Shown here: positions 34,134 through 46,388 of the stretch, in pieces
Position numbering within the stretch: position 1 is the first letter of the stretch
Layout of the letters: each line of letters begins with the position of its first letter
From: Nepenthes gracilis
Taxonomy: Eukaryota > Streptophyta > Magnoliopsida > Caryophyllales > Nepenthaceae
DNA length: 64,000 nt
Direction of reading: 5' to 3'
NCBI GenBank assembly: GCA_033239525.1
Contig: BSYO01000023.1
Span: 10,048,385-10,112,384, forward strand
Translations under genes and position numbers: made by a program
Notes under the pieces: model-generated
The model's input: only the letters and a program-made list of their open reading frames with translations
Databases searched by the model: none
Told to the model about the DNA's origin: nothing

Positions 34134-34950
34134 TGATGGGTCCTGGAACCCAAGGCCCAAAATTTCAATCACAGGCCCAAAGGATTGCAGGAGAAGGCTG
34201 GCCCAAAAAGCCCACAAGCCAAATAGACCCAAGTGACTAACCCATTTTCGAGCACCTGAAGAATCAGGTTAAGCGACAAAGACGCTGGCAATCCGAGAGG
34301 ACGCCGTGATCCATTGAAGGACGAGGACCTCCGAAAAAGCCAAAATAGCCAAGATGCCAAATCGGGATGACTTGCAGACGGCGTACGCCGCCACGAGCGA
34401 CCAACGGCCTGACGCTAAGCACAGACTGGCAGATCGTGACAATGTCCCTATCACGCCCGCACTTACAGATAGTGGCGATGGTGGCGAGGCGCGCGACACG
34501 CCGCCGCCACGTGTTGCCTCCCTTACGACATCGCATTCCTTATAAATACCCCATTTCAGCTACAAAGGATGGGTCCGGACTCTGAATCCATCTGCTTATA
34601 CTCGAACAAAGAGAATCCTCAAGAGAAAAACTAAGGCAAAGAGAAGAGAGCGAAGAAAGAAATCTGTTTTCCCCATACTGTAATACCCTGAGAAGGCGAA
34701 CAGCTTCCCAGGCATTCCTTATATCTTTTCACCATAATAGTGAGATTTCTCGGACTGTTTATCCGCTGCCATGGTTTTTCACCCCTCGTCAGATTAAAGG
34801 ATTTTTCACGTAAACCAACGTGTTCTTCCACTGTCCCCAGACTTCTCTTTCTCTGTTCGAGTCCTGTTCACTTTGTATTGCCTTTTCTCCATCTGGTCCG
34901 CTCGCTTAAAAGCCGCTGACCGACATACGCGCTTTTCCTGGGACGCAACG
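34134..34950 (+). mobile_element. Solo LTR (817 bp) with ATATT target duplication
   Basis: ATATT is present at 34129-34133 and 34951-34955. The LTR opens TGATGGGTCCTGG and closes CCTGGGACGCAACG; the reverse complement of the end (CGTTGCGTCCCAGG) mirrors the start. It is GC-rich against AT-rich flanks. A TATA box (CTTATAAATACC, about 34538-34549) marks U3/R, and TTTTTCACGTAAACC near 34805 resembles the CACGTAAA block near the end of many plant LTRs. The start is shared with the LARD at 45133 (TGATGGGTCC), so it probably belongs to a related family. The overlapping ORFs of 63-90 residues are chance frames in GC-rich DNA. Confidence 0.87.
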
Positions 34951-34955
34951 ATATT

Positions 34956-37879
34956 TATAAAAATTATCATACAAAATGAATAATTTTATAGTTTTTAAGA
35001 GAGTGAATTTAAAACAATCATGTAACTAGTTTTACTAAAAAGTGGTGAACTATTGACTAATTCATAACAATAGTGTGTCATATTGATAAAATTTTTTTAA
35101 TAAGATTAATAGAAAAGATTTGCATTCCTGTTAATATATTTCAAGCGTACTGTAGATTTAGATTTGAATCTGAGAATTTTCCAAGCGGACCCACAAATTT
35201 TATAATTTGTATCCTATATACCCTAAACTAAAATAAGAGTTTAGGGGGACGGGATTAATTTTTTTATTTTATACTTTGATGTGTCTTTTAGTTGCTTTTA
35301 AATATATTTAATTAAGATTAAATCGTCTAATTAGTCTAGAATTTTTTAAGATATGGTCAAAATATGTAAGTAATATAGATAAATCTAACCAAAATATCTA
35401 TTTTTATTTGCATCACACAAAAGGGAGAACTAAATAAATGATAAAAATACCATAAGGCTACATCTTGTGAATTTATATTATAATAATAGTGATATTATAG
35501 GATATCTTTTAATCACTTTTAGGGAAACCCAAGATTAATATCAGATAACTCAAATATCCAAACAAATCGGTTTGAAATTTTATAGGATAAGACCAAGGAA
35601 TATGAATATTATAAAAGCGTATTATTAAAAAATTAGGACTGATTAATTATTTGAATCGAACATAATCACATAAAAAATAAATAGTTCAGCTTAGGCTAGC
35701 TTGTATGTATTCTCTCTCTATATATATTTGTTTTAGGTAGTACCATATGCTTGCAAAACCATCACAATAAATTATATTTCTTATGCAATTAATATTTTTT
35801 ATTGTAATGATTGATAACCTAAAATATTTAGAATATTTTATATTTTTAAAAACTATTTATGCAACATGAATTCATAAATAAAATATAATTATAAATAAAA
35901 ATAAAAATCAATGGACCGATTCTTAAAACGACTTATTTTGATTATGAATGTTTACAATTATTATTATTATCTTTTTGTAAGGGTAACCCCACCAAACTTG
36001 GCGTTTTTGTCACGAGTAACCTAATCAATGTCTTTGAAACGAATATAACTTAACATAGCAATCTACGTGGAAAGTCTCGTTTGGCAAATACGATGTAGAA
36101 CCTGTTACATACATCAATGTCAAGATTAAATCGATTTCTCATTTTATTCGCCAACTACTTCAAGCACATGGCTCTTCGATCAGTCGTGGGTCCCAATTTT
36201 GAAGTAATTTCTAGAACATCGTCTAACTTTACGAAACATCCTATCTGATGTCAAGTCTTGATCAGACTTATTCGTAGAGCATACTCAATGGAATTATATT
36301 TTATCCATCTATCTACGCTAATTTACTCAAATAAAAATAAACAAATAATATATTATTTAGAAAAATTGGTCTAAGAATAAAAGAATACCATACCGTACAC
36401 ATTGGTCTAAAAATAATTATAAAAAGAAGAGTTCTATTAGGTCACGGAAAGAGCGAAAATCAAGGGACCATGTCAGGAAATGCAAGCCTTTGGATCCATA
36501 CGTCTGTTGGGGGGTGACAGTGACCTGGCTGACGGTCAAGGGGGACATGAAATAAGTAAAAAGGGCGAAGGCCGAGGACCCCACTGCAATATTATCACGT
36601 AAGGTCGTGAGAATATATATATTTGAAATCTTAGGTGGGACCTTGCAAATGTCGATGTGGGACCCAAGGCTTGCCTTGTAACGGAAATATTGGATTCGTA
36701 TCTCGGCACCATCAAAGCTTGGACTAGAATTAAAGCGGAAGAAAGTTAAGGCCGTTCGGTTCGAAAAGATCTTCGCACTCGAGTATGCTTCTCTGGTGTT
36801 GTCTCTCACGTGTTGTTTACTCAATCCTGTCCCTACGAATCTGCCTCGCCTAATCTAACGGCGTAGATTGATAAAAATTTTTGAAGTGAATTTTAACCCT
36901 ACTTAAAATTTATTCACTCTATCTTAATCGTTTATTTTTAAAGAGATAATTATAATTTTTATTTTTTTAAAATAACTTATTTTAGTTAAAATTTTTAATT
37001 TTTTAAAAATAATTTAATAATTATTATTTATTAAAAAAATAAACGTCCAGATTTGTTAAAGTAAAATATAGATAAGGTTGTTTCTTTCTCGGAACATGCC
37101 TTCAAATTATTGTATTATATATTATGTTTGGTTAGTTGAGAAAAAAAGCTATAGAAACTAAATTTATGAAAAATTATATAAATCTTTATTTATACGTTTT
37201 TTAATTGAAGTTTTATAATTTTTCATTAAAACCCAGGAAAGCATTAAGAAAAATTGTAAAAATATCAAATATAGACTACGAAACTAAATTTACTTGGAAA
37301 TAATATATCATGTAAACCAAAATAGCACATTTTATATGTTTCTATAATTTTTCTAGTATCTATAGTTTAAAATAGTAGTATTTAACAATATCTATAGAAA
37401 ATAATATATAGTCGGTCCACACATACGTCATGAATAGCGAGGTAGCACTCAGCAACTCATAACATACAGCAGCATCAAAGGTCCAACGCTCGACAACCAG
37501 CAGTGGGGCCACATAACCAGCTTCAATAACCGGGCCGCAGCTTGTTCAAGCTTGTTTATTTGTGAAAAAGAGGCAAGACTGAAGTCTGACTTTCAAGTGG
37601 ATTAAATAAACTTGCCTGACCTTAATTCATACATGCTTCTGAACACACAGTCAGCTAGCCTCTGTTTTGAAGTTTGTGAATATATTGGTGGTGAGCAAAC
37701 TCATACATGGGATTGTGAATGGATTCATTTAATGTACTTGAATTCAGACTTTTATATAGACTAATTTAAAGCCTTATGAAAGATTTGTTTAAGATATATA
37801 ATCCCACTTATTTATGAGTTTATTCTAATAAGTAAGTTTTGTTCAACTTGACTTATTTATACATAAAAAATATGGATTA
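34956..37879. other. AT-rich DNA with one GC-richer patch
   Basis: No supported gene. The patch 36420-36840 is GC-richer and holds a 135-codon minus-strand ORF without recognisable domain and with a TATA-like AT context on neither side; I do not call it. At 37120-37135 an ATGTTTGGTTAG start resembles a Tourist terminal repeat, but no partner end was found. Confidence 0.4.
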
Positions 37880-38820
37880 TTAGTAAGATGAATGGTCAGT
37901 TAATTGTCGCAGTAAATACCGGCTTTTAGTGGTGCACACCAAAATTCCTTAATGAAGTCATTTGCCAAACTACTATACAACTGATGTATGCCAAAACTTT
38001 GAACTCTACTTCAACTGGTGAGAAGGAACCAATAAGTTGTTTTTTTGATTTCTAGCTTAGCAAACATTTTCTAAGGAAAATGCAGTAGTTGGTGACGGAT
38101 CTCCTTGTTTCATGGCTAGTTGCTCAATCTGAATAATTGTATGCTTTGAGAAGCAAAGAGGATTTAGATGAGGAAGAATTCCTAGTTTGATGGAGTCCTT
38201 GAAATATGTAAGCAATTTATAAGCCAAAAGGAGGTGAATCTGGCCTGGCTTATCCATGAATTGGATTAAGACTATTATTGCTCGAGTAATTTTGGGTCTA
38301 GTGATTGCTAGATAGATGAGCCTTTCAATTAGACTTTCGTGTAAGATAATAGTTCGACCAGTTGATTTGTATTCGAATAAACTAGTTTATAGTTTGTCTT
38401 TATGGGCATGATGGTTAATTTACAACCAAAAAGGCCAACATTTGGAATTTCTAGAGTATACTTCCTTCATCAAATATGAATGTCATTGGTCAATCTAACA
38501 ATCTCCAATTCCAAAAAAATATTTTGGGTCCCCAATTTTTCAATTTTGAACTAAGTGTTTATACAATGTTTAAGTGAATCAATAGATATTGAACTATTGA
38601 CCGGTCATAAGGATGATAGGTTTGTTTGTTGAATACACAACTACTCTATGGCTTGAAGTGACCCTTGCTTCAATGGAACATCAAGTTTACCACTTTTCAG
38701 TTTTGAGATTTTGTGAGCTAGCCTATGATACTGTATTTGCTACAATCTGATATCCATGCGCATTTGTGGACTTTGGTTTTGTGAATTGAAAATTTGGAGA
38801 AAAGTCAGATTAATTTATAA
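37880..38820 (-). pseudogene. pol: Ty1/Copia RT-RNase H fragment, antisense
   Basis: Minus-strand text runs in good order: FKIEKLGTQNIFLELEIVRL, then RKYTLEI and GLFGCKLTIMPIKTNYKL (RT thumb, 38530-38380), LIYLAITRPKI and IVLIQFMDKPGQIHLLLAYK, then LLTYFK (RNase H linker, 38330-38190), RRSVTNYCIFLRKCLLS and KSKKQ (38110-38050), SPVEVEFKVLAYISCIVVW (38020-37965). Several frameshifts. No LTR, no gag, no integrase: a fragment only. The RT catalytic YVDD lies beyond its broken end. Confidence 0.85.
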
Positions 38821-40324
38821 CACTCGTCTTGGAAACAATAAAACTAAAAAACTTGATCACTCTGAAAGATATCCTTTGTATTCGTTTTTTTTTTTTTAAC
38901 CTTCTCTCAGTAAGCAAGCTTACTCATATATCGTCACTTTGCCTACTTTTCCTAAGAAATTTCTGTGTCACGCATGTGTCTCTGCATGGATGATGACTGG
39001 ACTTGCTTGGATGTGTGAGGGACTTTACTTTCTTTGATTTCTCTTACTTTAGCATAGTTTCCTCTAATTCCTCAATGACATGGATTTGCAGTACCCACAA
39101 CAACATTTTAATTTATAACATTTTAGCTTATGGTTGGGATTTGGCCAAAATGTGCACAATATCCAAGCACTCCAATAAAATATCAACCATCAAATGCTTT
39201 AGTATAAGGAATATAACATTACATAATAATTTTTAATATGAAAAATTTTTTTAAATTAAGAAAAAAATTATATGATAAAATTTAAATAAATCTACTATAA
39301 AGATAATGTCAGTTATAAAGCGATTCCCTTTATACACTCTTTACTATAACTCGAATGAATAATAGTTGAACATAATATCCAACACAACTAGCAATCAAAA
39401 AAAAAAGATAATCAAATGATAATATATTTTTAAAATATAGTAAAATAATGTATCTGATATTGATAAATAATAGAAATTGAGTTAGTTATTAACCAGAAGT
39501 GAACTACTTCCACTTTTCTCTGTTCTTCCTTCTTTTTCTTATACAACGCTCCATGTGTTAAAATTGTTCTTAAAGGTTTTTTACACTTCTTTATTGCTAT
39601 AACTGCTATTACTATTGCTACTTTTGCTGATTTTAAAATTGCATTAAATGTAACTTTATAACAATCTTGTTGCATGTAAGCTTCTGACGTGCAACATGCG
39701 TGATCCCCCCTCTAAGCAATACATGCACGTGGCTTTTAGGCATTGGTCTCATTGGAATTGATACACATGAACATTTTGGCTCATATCAACTACACCCATT
39801 TTGCCCAAGAGAATACAACAGTCTACCATATGCCCATAAAGTATAAACATCTCTTGTTTATTTTTGCTCAACCACTTTTTGTATGAGCCTTCATTAAACT
39901 CTGTGACTCGCTTAACACTAAACTGGCACTTGGCCAACCTTTGCACAAGCCTTGCCTAACCTCAAGTGACCGCTGCTACTTGGCTGACATCCAACCAACA
40001 CTTGACTGAACCAACATTCAACTGAATTTCGTGTGAATATTATGTCACTATTCAAGCATCATTTATTATCTGGACAACTCCAAGTCAACTTTTGACCAAT
40101 CTTCACACAAACATTGTATGACCCTTACTTGACTTTTGACTAACTACTCGGTACGCGTCCTCTAGATGATTCATCCATTTGTTGTAATACTTATAAGAGA
40201 ATAACTTAAAACTCAATAATTATGACATTCATCACAACTAAGGTCAAATTCAATTCAACATTGTCATCCTAATATTAAAGTGTGAAAATCCATTCAAAGT
40301 AAGTAATTCTTCTACTTCCTCAGC
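38821..40324. other. Spacer, no gene recognised
   Basis: Moderately AT-rich. Contains a poly-T tract at 38886-38898. The stretch 39900-40150 is rich in CTTGACT/ACTTGGC-type short motifs. Two minus-strand ORFs of 65-81 residues lack family likeness. Confidence 0.4.
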
Positions 40325-40830
40325 GTTTGAGTTAATACATGTGAATATTTGGAAACTCTATTCTCAAACTTCAAACTCGAGGTCATCATTATTTTTTCTC
40401 CATTGATGACTATAGTAAGATAACTTGGGTTCACTCGATGAAATTCAAATAGGATGCAAGATTCCTTCTACAGTAATTCATCCCTAAGGTCCAAACTAAG
40501 TATAGCTCAAATGTCAAACAAATTTGAATCGATAATATTCTAAAATTTTATACGCAAACTTTTATGATACACAAGAATTATTCATCAATAAACTTATATT
40601 TACACCCTTTAATAAAATGAAATTGTTGAAAGAAAATCAAGCCTCTCTACAGTTAAAAGTCCGGACGGATGTGATTCTAACAGCAACTTACTTGTCAATC
40701 AAATTTCTACACCTATTCTCAAAAACAAATCTTCATATGAGTTTTTGTCCTCCACATTACCTACTTATGATCACTTAAAGGTATTTAGTTGTCCCTGCTA
40801 CCATGTTAAAAATTAAACACTAAAAATTGG
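40325..40830 (+). pseudogene. pol: Ty1/Copia integrase fragment, sense
   Basis: In shifting frames: HHYFFSIDDYSKITWVHSMK and FK-DARF (40385-40460; the integrase core normally reads FIDD-S--TWV--LK-K), FYTQTFMIH (about 40545), then LTATYLSIKFLHLFSKTNL (about 40678-40735, the CV-TATYLINR-PT block) and HYLLMIT, YLVVPAT (about 40755-40805, the YDHLRVFGC block). Many stops. Opposite orientation to the fragment at 37.9-38.8 kb, so the two are unlikely to be one insertion unless rearranged. Confidence 0.72.
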
Positions 40831-43646
40831 CGCAAGCGATAGGAGAAGAAGTTCTCTATTTTCATTGATTTCCATCAAGTCTTTGCTCAATGTGAAGTCA
40901 CCTTGATGACTTGTAGGGAGCTTCCTGATGATAATCCCTTTTGGTTACAGTCGGACAACTCATTTCGACTTTTATGTGGTTTTTAAGGAGCACCACTGCC
41001 CACAACCAAGAGTCCATAGAAGTGGCATTTATAATGTCTTGTTATTGGTTCTTATTTCCATAATTTCACTTGGATTTAGTTGTTTATTTAAGTCACTCTC
41101 ATCCTTGGGATAGATCAGTTTGAATTATAATCAAGTGGGTTTATCTTTCTAAGAGTGTCAAGTCATCTATCAGTGAGTGACTGATTTTCAATACTTAAAT
41201 TAAGTGATTTTTAAAGCAAATCATCAAATATGAGTAATTTTCTTTATTAGATGAGTATTACTTCATCTTCTATTATGTATTTTAATTATTCTTTATTAAT
41301 CTAAATTTCGCTTTACCAGTCAATTTGTATGCTCATCAATGCCTGAGCTCGACTCAACTAGATGCATTTATAGTCTCAATTATGAGATAAACAACTACTA
41401 ACTTTAGCGTATGGCCATGAGAAACGAAGCAACATTGCCTGAACCATTGCTGGATAACAGCGATACAGCGGTGCAAATTATAAATCGACTCCTATATATA
41501 ATCAAAAACGATTTTGGCTATTATGTAAAATGTTATATAGATTTATGGTAAGATAACCAGTGTTGGGTTTCAAATGTCAAGCTTTTCTTACAAAGTTGAG
41601 AATTAATCTATACAAGAATCGTTTTTGAGCCTTTTGTTTGAACATGTGAAAAGATGATATAATAATATACAATGAAAAGTAACAATCATAAATAATAAGG
41701 GATAATATTTTATGTGAAAATTTATTTTAGAAATAAGAAAAAAAATTAAAAGACTATATGTCTGAAAAATATTCACTATATAGTGGGTTTTAATTACAAA
41801 AACTTCTAATAAAATATAATGATATAATATCTTATAACAATAAACCTAAATAATGAATAATATAAGACGAATCAAAAGAAAAATGATCGATAAAATGTCA
41901 TTTATAACAATAAGAATAACAAACTCAATGTCAATAAAAAATCAAATACCATTTGAAACTCAAACGCTTGAATAAATCTTTCTTTTCTATTTTTTCTCTT
42001 AATGTCGGTGTTGAAAAATTTAATGAATATCCTAAAATTACGTTTGAGTGATTTCTATCAGAATGAGTGTACAAAGATCCCTTAGGCATATATCAAATAC
42101 AAACTTATTGGACAAACGACGTATGAATATCTCTTAGATATGCATCAGGCACAATTGTTTTGGACAAGGTACACATGTAAACCTTTCAGGCACGTATTAG
42201 GTATCACTATTACGATCAAATGGTGCACATTCTTAATTCAAACGCTTGTTATGTGCCACTTGGTAATTTTCTATGATCAAGCCAAATCTCATATAATATT
42301 CGATGTATCACTGAATGACATACTAAATGTGTATGGAACTAATAAACAAGTAGTTCAAAATCTAACAATTATATTGTCACATATCTAATAGAATTTTTTC
42401 ATTAAAAAAAGGCAAGGTTAGTATAAATTTCTACATATATATGGTTGTATTTTGTTTTGAACTTGGAACCAATTGATGCATTTTACTATCGGTACTAATA
42501 CATTCTCGGACCCAAATTGTTATACGGATTAGGGAGTCAAGAACTGTTAATAGGTCTGACACGGGTCTGATCTCCGTATACTTCTAATATAGATCCTGTA
42601 CAACATAACAAATGTAAAGTCAAAGGATTAGCGTCAGTTATTTTTCAGTATATTTTTTGATATTCAAATCAATAATTTTTATTTGTGAAAAGAAAAGAGA
42701 TGATGTAAAGTGAGGTTCCTTATAAAAATGGTTTTGTGATTGGCGCTTACTAAAAAGTATCTTAATTAGAGAGAGTGTGTGTGTGCACTTGAAGTATCTT
42801 AAGATTATTTTTTAATTGAACGTTGTCCCCCTTTTCTTGTTGGGAATTAGGGGTTTATATAGAAGTTAGGAGTAGTTGACATTTTCAATCAACTGCCTAA
42901 AGAACCGTCAGATAGATAAGTAGATGTTGTTTGTCTGACGATTTCTAATTGGCAACCAAGTTCGTTGAACTAGATAAGAGAAGGAAATTGTTCGTTTTGG
43001 TCAGTAAGAATTGGTTTCATCTTCCTTCAATAAGTAATTGTTCGGATAAGACCGGCAGGCTCGTTCATCAATTTTAGAGTATATGAACCGGTTGAGCCTT
43101 TAATTTATTATGAGCCAAATCCTTTGATAGACATTCTCTTTGGACCATTAACAAATATGCCTATAAGGTACGAACCTTAGTTAAGGACCCACAACTTTAT
43201 GAAATAGAAAATTTACATCATTTTATAGTTTCAACCAATTATCCAAATATATATAATTTTATACATCCAATTACTATCCAGGTTCAACATATATTTTAAA
43301 ATTAGTTGTATTTTTTAACATTTAAAAATATCAGTAAGTAATGCAACGTTACCCATTTGTAATATAATTTTCTCCAACTTATAACCACGGTACGTGTGAT
43401 GCACAAAGTCTTGTTGGATGCTCAAAGAGTTTTATCTTCAACTATCAATTAAACAAAGTAGGTTACCGACGATAACAAGATTTATTTCCTTTGATATGTA
43501 TTGGCTAGTTTAGTGCTCAGGATGATTACATTATCTTTATTTATAAGGTTTTTAGTTCAAAGAGTATACTTTTTTATAAAAGACAATTCGACATATAAAA
43601 TTCTCGCTATGTATAAGATTCAAAAAATTAAAACATCAGATTAAAT
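40831..43646. other. AT-rich DNA, no gene recognised
   Basis: No supported gene. The segment 42060-42320, read on the minus strand, has wording like the chromovirus LTR copy near 2640-2900 (TTTTGGACAA, GCCTAATACGT-TCTGA, ATGCATCT), suggesting a small antisense LTR relic, but the match is too weak to call. A (GT)n run lies at 42775-42785. Confidence 0.4.
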
Positions 43647-43649
43647 TTA

Positions 43650-44402
43650 TGGTATATTTGGTTATTAGAAAAAAAATAATATTAAAATAAAATAATAATT
43701 ATCAGTGAATAAAATAAGATAAAAATAAAATTAAAAATTTTTATTTTTATATTTAATTATTATAATAGAATAAGTTAAAAATTAATATTTTAATATTTGA
43801 TATGTAATAATCGTATGAGAAATAGGTTAAAAATTTATACTAATAGTTTTTTTACTCTTATTTGAGGAAAAAAGATTTCGCAATACTTCAGGCATTTCAG
43901 GTGGCATTCCGAGCATATGGTACCAGAGTAGTGGCACTTTCACAGGTCTCGCCGACAGGCCTTCTCGCTAGGGTGGGAGAACGGATGGTCTAGTCACGGC
44001 TGCGGCTGCGAGTGCAACGATGGACGTTGAACTCATACATCTGGGACTGGTCAAAAGAGTACAGATCACAAACTTGGACAAATTTGGACGGTATCAAATC
44101 GGAGAAGAAAAGAGTGACAAACAGTTAAGAAATGAAAGACGAAAGAGAAAGCAACTAGGGTTTCAAACAAATGATAAAAAGACAATGGGAAAAATAGTAA
44201 TAATTGCGGGAATAGTTCTTACTCGGATACAATAAATAAATAATACTAAAAAAACTTGATATTTTTTATTCCTTAAGTTAGAGGAATATTTATTCCTCGA
44301 AGAAAAATTATCTCGTATAAAAAAAGAACCAAACGTAATAATAAATATTCTACGATAATAAGATGAAAATAAAATTTTTATTCTCACCAACCAAACATAT
44401 CA
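43650..44402. mobile_element. Tourist-like (PIF/Harbinger-type) non-autonomous element
   Basis: Terminal inverted repeats: TGGTATATTTGGTT at the left end and, read from the right end on the minus strand, TGATATGTTTGGTT (12 of 14 identical). TTA is directly repeated outside both ends (43647-43649 and 44403-44405), the 3-bp target duplication of PIF/Harbinger elements, whose termini commonly contain ATGTTTGGTT. The 753-bp interior is AT-rich at both sides with a GC-richer centre (43880-44160) and no transposase. The small ORFs of 71 and 75 residues inside show no domain. Confidence 0.68.
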
Positions 44403-44405
44403 TTA

Positions 44406-45132
44406 TTATATATAATATTATCTTATATTATACATAAGAATATAATAAATAGCCTAATTGTCCTATTTAACCTATGAATTAAAAAATCCATCGACAACCA
44501 TGATGGCACTTAGGATTATGTACGTGTCATAATTTTTCGGCCTTGAATAATTAGTCCCTGTGTCAAGAGAATATTCAAACAAACTATACACAATTCTTCT
44601 AGCCAAAATTATGGAATTATAAATGCAATTAATTAATTGGAAAACTTTCATTTAAAAATAACCACAAAATCAAATATTACCCTAATGTACTAGGCATATG
44701 GCAACTTGAGATAATCAGATACATCTTAATCTTATCATTGTTACACGGATTTTATCATATTATTAATTTGATAACCTAAGTTTGCAATGAAATAATTAAC
44801 CTACTCTTAGTATAAAGGCTCCCTCTTAACAAGGGAAGACTATGAGACAATACATATAATTAACCAAGCAAAGCAGCACAAAGGCTTACCCTTTACAATA
44901 ATGTGAGGTCTAGCACTTTCAACCTCCCCAGCAAATTAATATAAACACTACTTAATCATTCATTTTCACCCTTTCAGCTTTCTTCATTCATGAAGCATAA
45001 TGATCGACAAATTTAACCCAAAAAATAACAATATTGTGGTTAATGTATTCGGACCTTGAGGACCGTATTTCTCTTAAGAAGCACCGAAAATATTATATTA
45101 CATACCAAATATACTACATAAGTAAATGACTA
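44406..45132. other. AT-rich DNA, target region of the LARD
   Basis: No gene recognised. Ends in AAATGAC (45124-45130), repeated after the LARD at 51022-51028. Confidence 0.5.
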
Positions 45133-45399
45133 TGATGGGTCCAATAACCCTGGGCCAATGGGCCAGACCCGCAACAAGCCAACAATCCAACATATTTCTT
45201 TTAAACTAAAAGTCCCACATTGCTTTTGGAGAAGCATTTCATCTGCAAACCCCACTATAAAAGCAAGCATTCTCAAGTATTGAAGGACAAGTGGGAGAAG
45301 CTCGAAGAAGCTCCATAAGGCTCCATATGGCTTGGAGAATGGTATAGCTGTTGTTAGCCGATCTCCAATGAGAGCAAGCTGGCGGCCAGGAGATCCCCT

Positions 45400-45740
45400 A
45401 CTCTCCTCTCATCCAGGAGGCCCCTTGGTTCTCCGCCCGTCCGAGGCCCTCAGCCCTTTGCTGCCAGGAGGCCTTGGGCCCTCTTACAGTCCGGAGGCCC
45501 TTAGCCTTCCGCTACCACGAGGCCCTCGGCCGTCCTACTGTCTAAAGGCCCTTAGTCCTCCATCTAGGAGACACAGAGCTTTCCCCCTTCCAGGAGGCAC
45601 GGAGGCCCACGGCCCTCCATCCAGGAGGCCCTCAGTCCTCCTCCCGTCCGGAGGCTATCAACCCTCCGCCATCCGGAGGCCCCTCGGCCCTCCGCCAACC
45701 AGAGGCCTTCAACCATCCGTCTTGGCGTCGCGATCCCTCT
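45400..45740 (+). repeat. LTR minisatellite 1, about 26-30-bp unit (GGAGGCCCTCRGCCCTCC)
   Basis: About a dozen imperfect units of AGGAGGCCCTCAGCCCTCC-type sequence with variable spacers. The 159-codon ORF across it (Pro/Ser/Leu-rich, periodic) reflects the repeat. The same array is in the 3' LTR at 50028-50352. Confidence 0.85.
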
Positions 45741-45835
45741 ATCTCATAGCCAGGAGCTCGCAGTCCAAGAGTTGGTCATCCGCTCAGGTAACAAGAATGT
45801 TTACTTACTAGTTCCATTTAGTCCTCCTTCTTAAA

Positions 45836-46092
45836 GTCGCCCTCCGTGGGCGCACCATAAGCCGCCGCCCCTCTGCGGGCGCACTCAGCCGCCCTCCGTG
45901 GGCGCACCTATAAGCCGCCCTCCGTGGGCGCACGCTCTGCATCGCCCCTCTGCGGCGCACCTGCTAAGCGCCTCCGCGGGCGCACCTCCAAGCCGCCTCG
46001 GCGCACCCATAAGCCGCCTTTGCACCTATAAGCGCCCTTCGGGCGCACTCTCAGTCACCCTCCGCATACATGCCCCTCTGCTCACGGGCGCA
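45836..46092 (+). repeat. LTR minisatellite 2, about 26-bp unit (CGCCCTCCGTGGGCGCACC)
   Basis: Around ten units of AAGCCGCCCTCCGTGGGCGC followed by ACCTAT. The reverse complement is the unit of the arrays at 11395-11529 and 14181-14400. Also present in the 3' LTR at 50474-50760. Confidence 0.85.
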
Positions 46093-46369
46093 TTCATGGA
46101 GCTCAAGCCTCCAATCACATCCCTCTCACACTCCCCTCATTCTCGCATCTTATGCATGCATTCCTCCATTTATTACGGAAGATATCTAACTTGAACGTCA
46201 GAGTGTCGACGGGGGACAACCCCCCGTCGGCCTCTGACCTCTTGTTTGTTGTTTGTGTTGTGCAGGTCCAAGTTCAAAGAAACGGAGACCGGACCCTTCT
46301 CCTGACGCCATCGCGTGCTGTGGAATCAAGGCTCCCTAATCAGACGGCAAATCATGACCGGGGCCAACA

Positions 46370-46388
46370 TCATTGCGCCGTCATACGG
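46370..46388 (+). promoter_or_regulatory. Primer-binding site of the LARD
   Basis: TCATTGCGCCGTCATACGG right after the 5' LTR. Equivalent to TCATTGGCGCCGTTTATG at 20331, with one G missing in the GGCGCC core. The first bases fit the 3' end of tRNA-Asp. Confidence 0.6.

Larger units (their letters stand above)
45133..46369 (+). repeat. 5' LTR of the LARD
   Basis: Starts TGATGGGTCC and ends GGGGCCAACA before the primer site. A TATA box (CTATAAAAGC) lies at 45255-45264. It contains two minisatellites, then the U5 blocks CTAACTTGAACGTC and CTTGTTTGTTGTTTGTG. From about 45170 to 45490 it differs from the 3' LTR at only about a dozen or so positions by eye. The first ~40 bases after TGATGGGTCC do not match the 3' LTR. 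Confidence 0.85.

Noticed and set aside
34264..34585. Cluster of 63-90-codon ORFs on both strands
   Set aside because: Chance frames in the GC-rich part of the solo LTR at 34134-34950.
36417..36824. 135-codon minus-strand ORF in a GC-richer patch
   Set aside because: No domain, no splice-site or promoter context that I could support; could be chance. Transcript evidence would be needed.
37115..37400. Possible second Tourist-like element starting ATGTTTGGTTAG
   Set aside because: No matching inverted end or TTA pair was found within 500 bases.
42060..42320. Possible antisense relic of the chromovirus LTR
   Set aside because: Only short, scattered word matches to 2640-2900; not better than could arise by chance in AT-rich DNA.
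45332..45811. 159-codon Pro/Ser-rich ORF
   Set aside because: Lies across LTR minisatellite 1; periodicity equals the DNA repeat, and the 3' LTR copy has the frame broken at different places.
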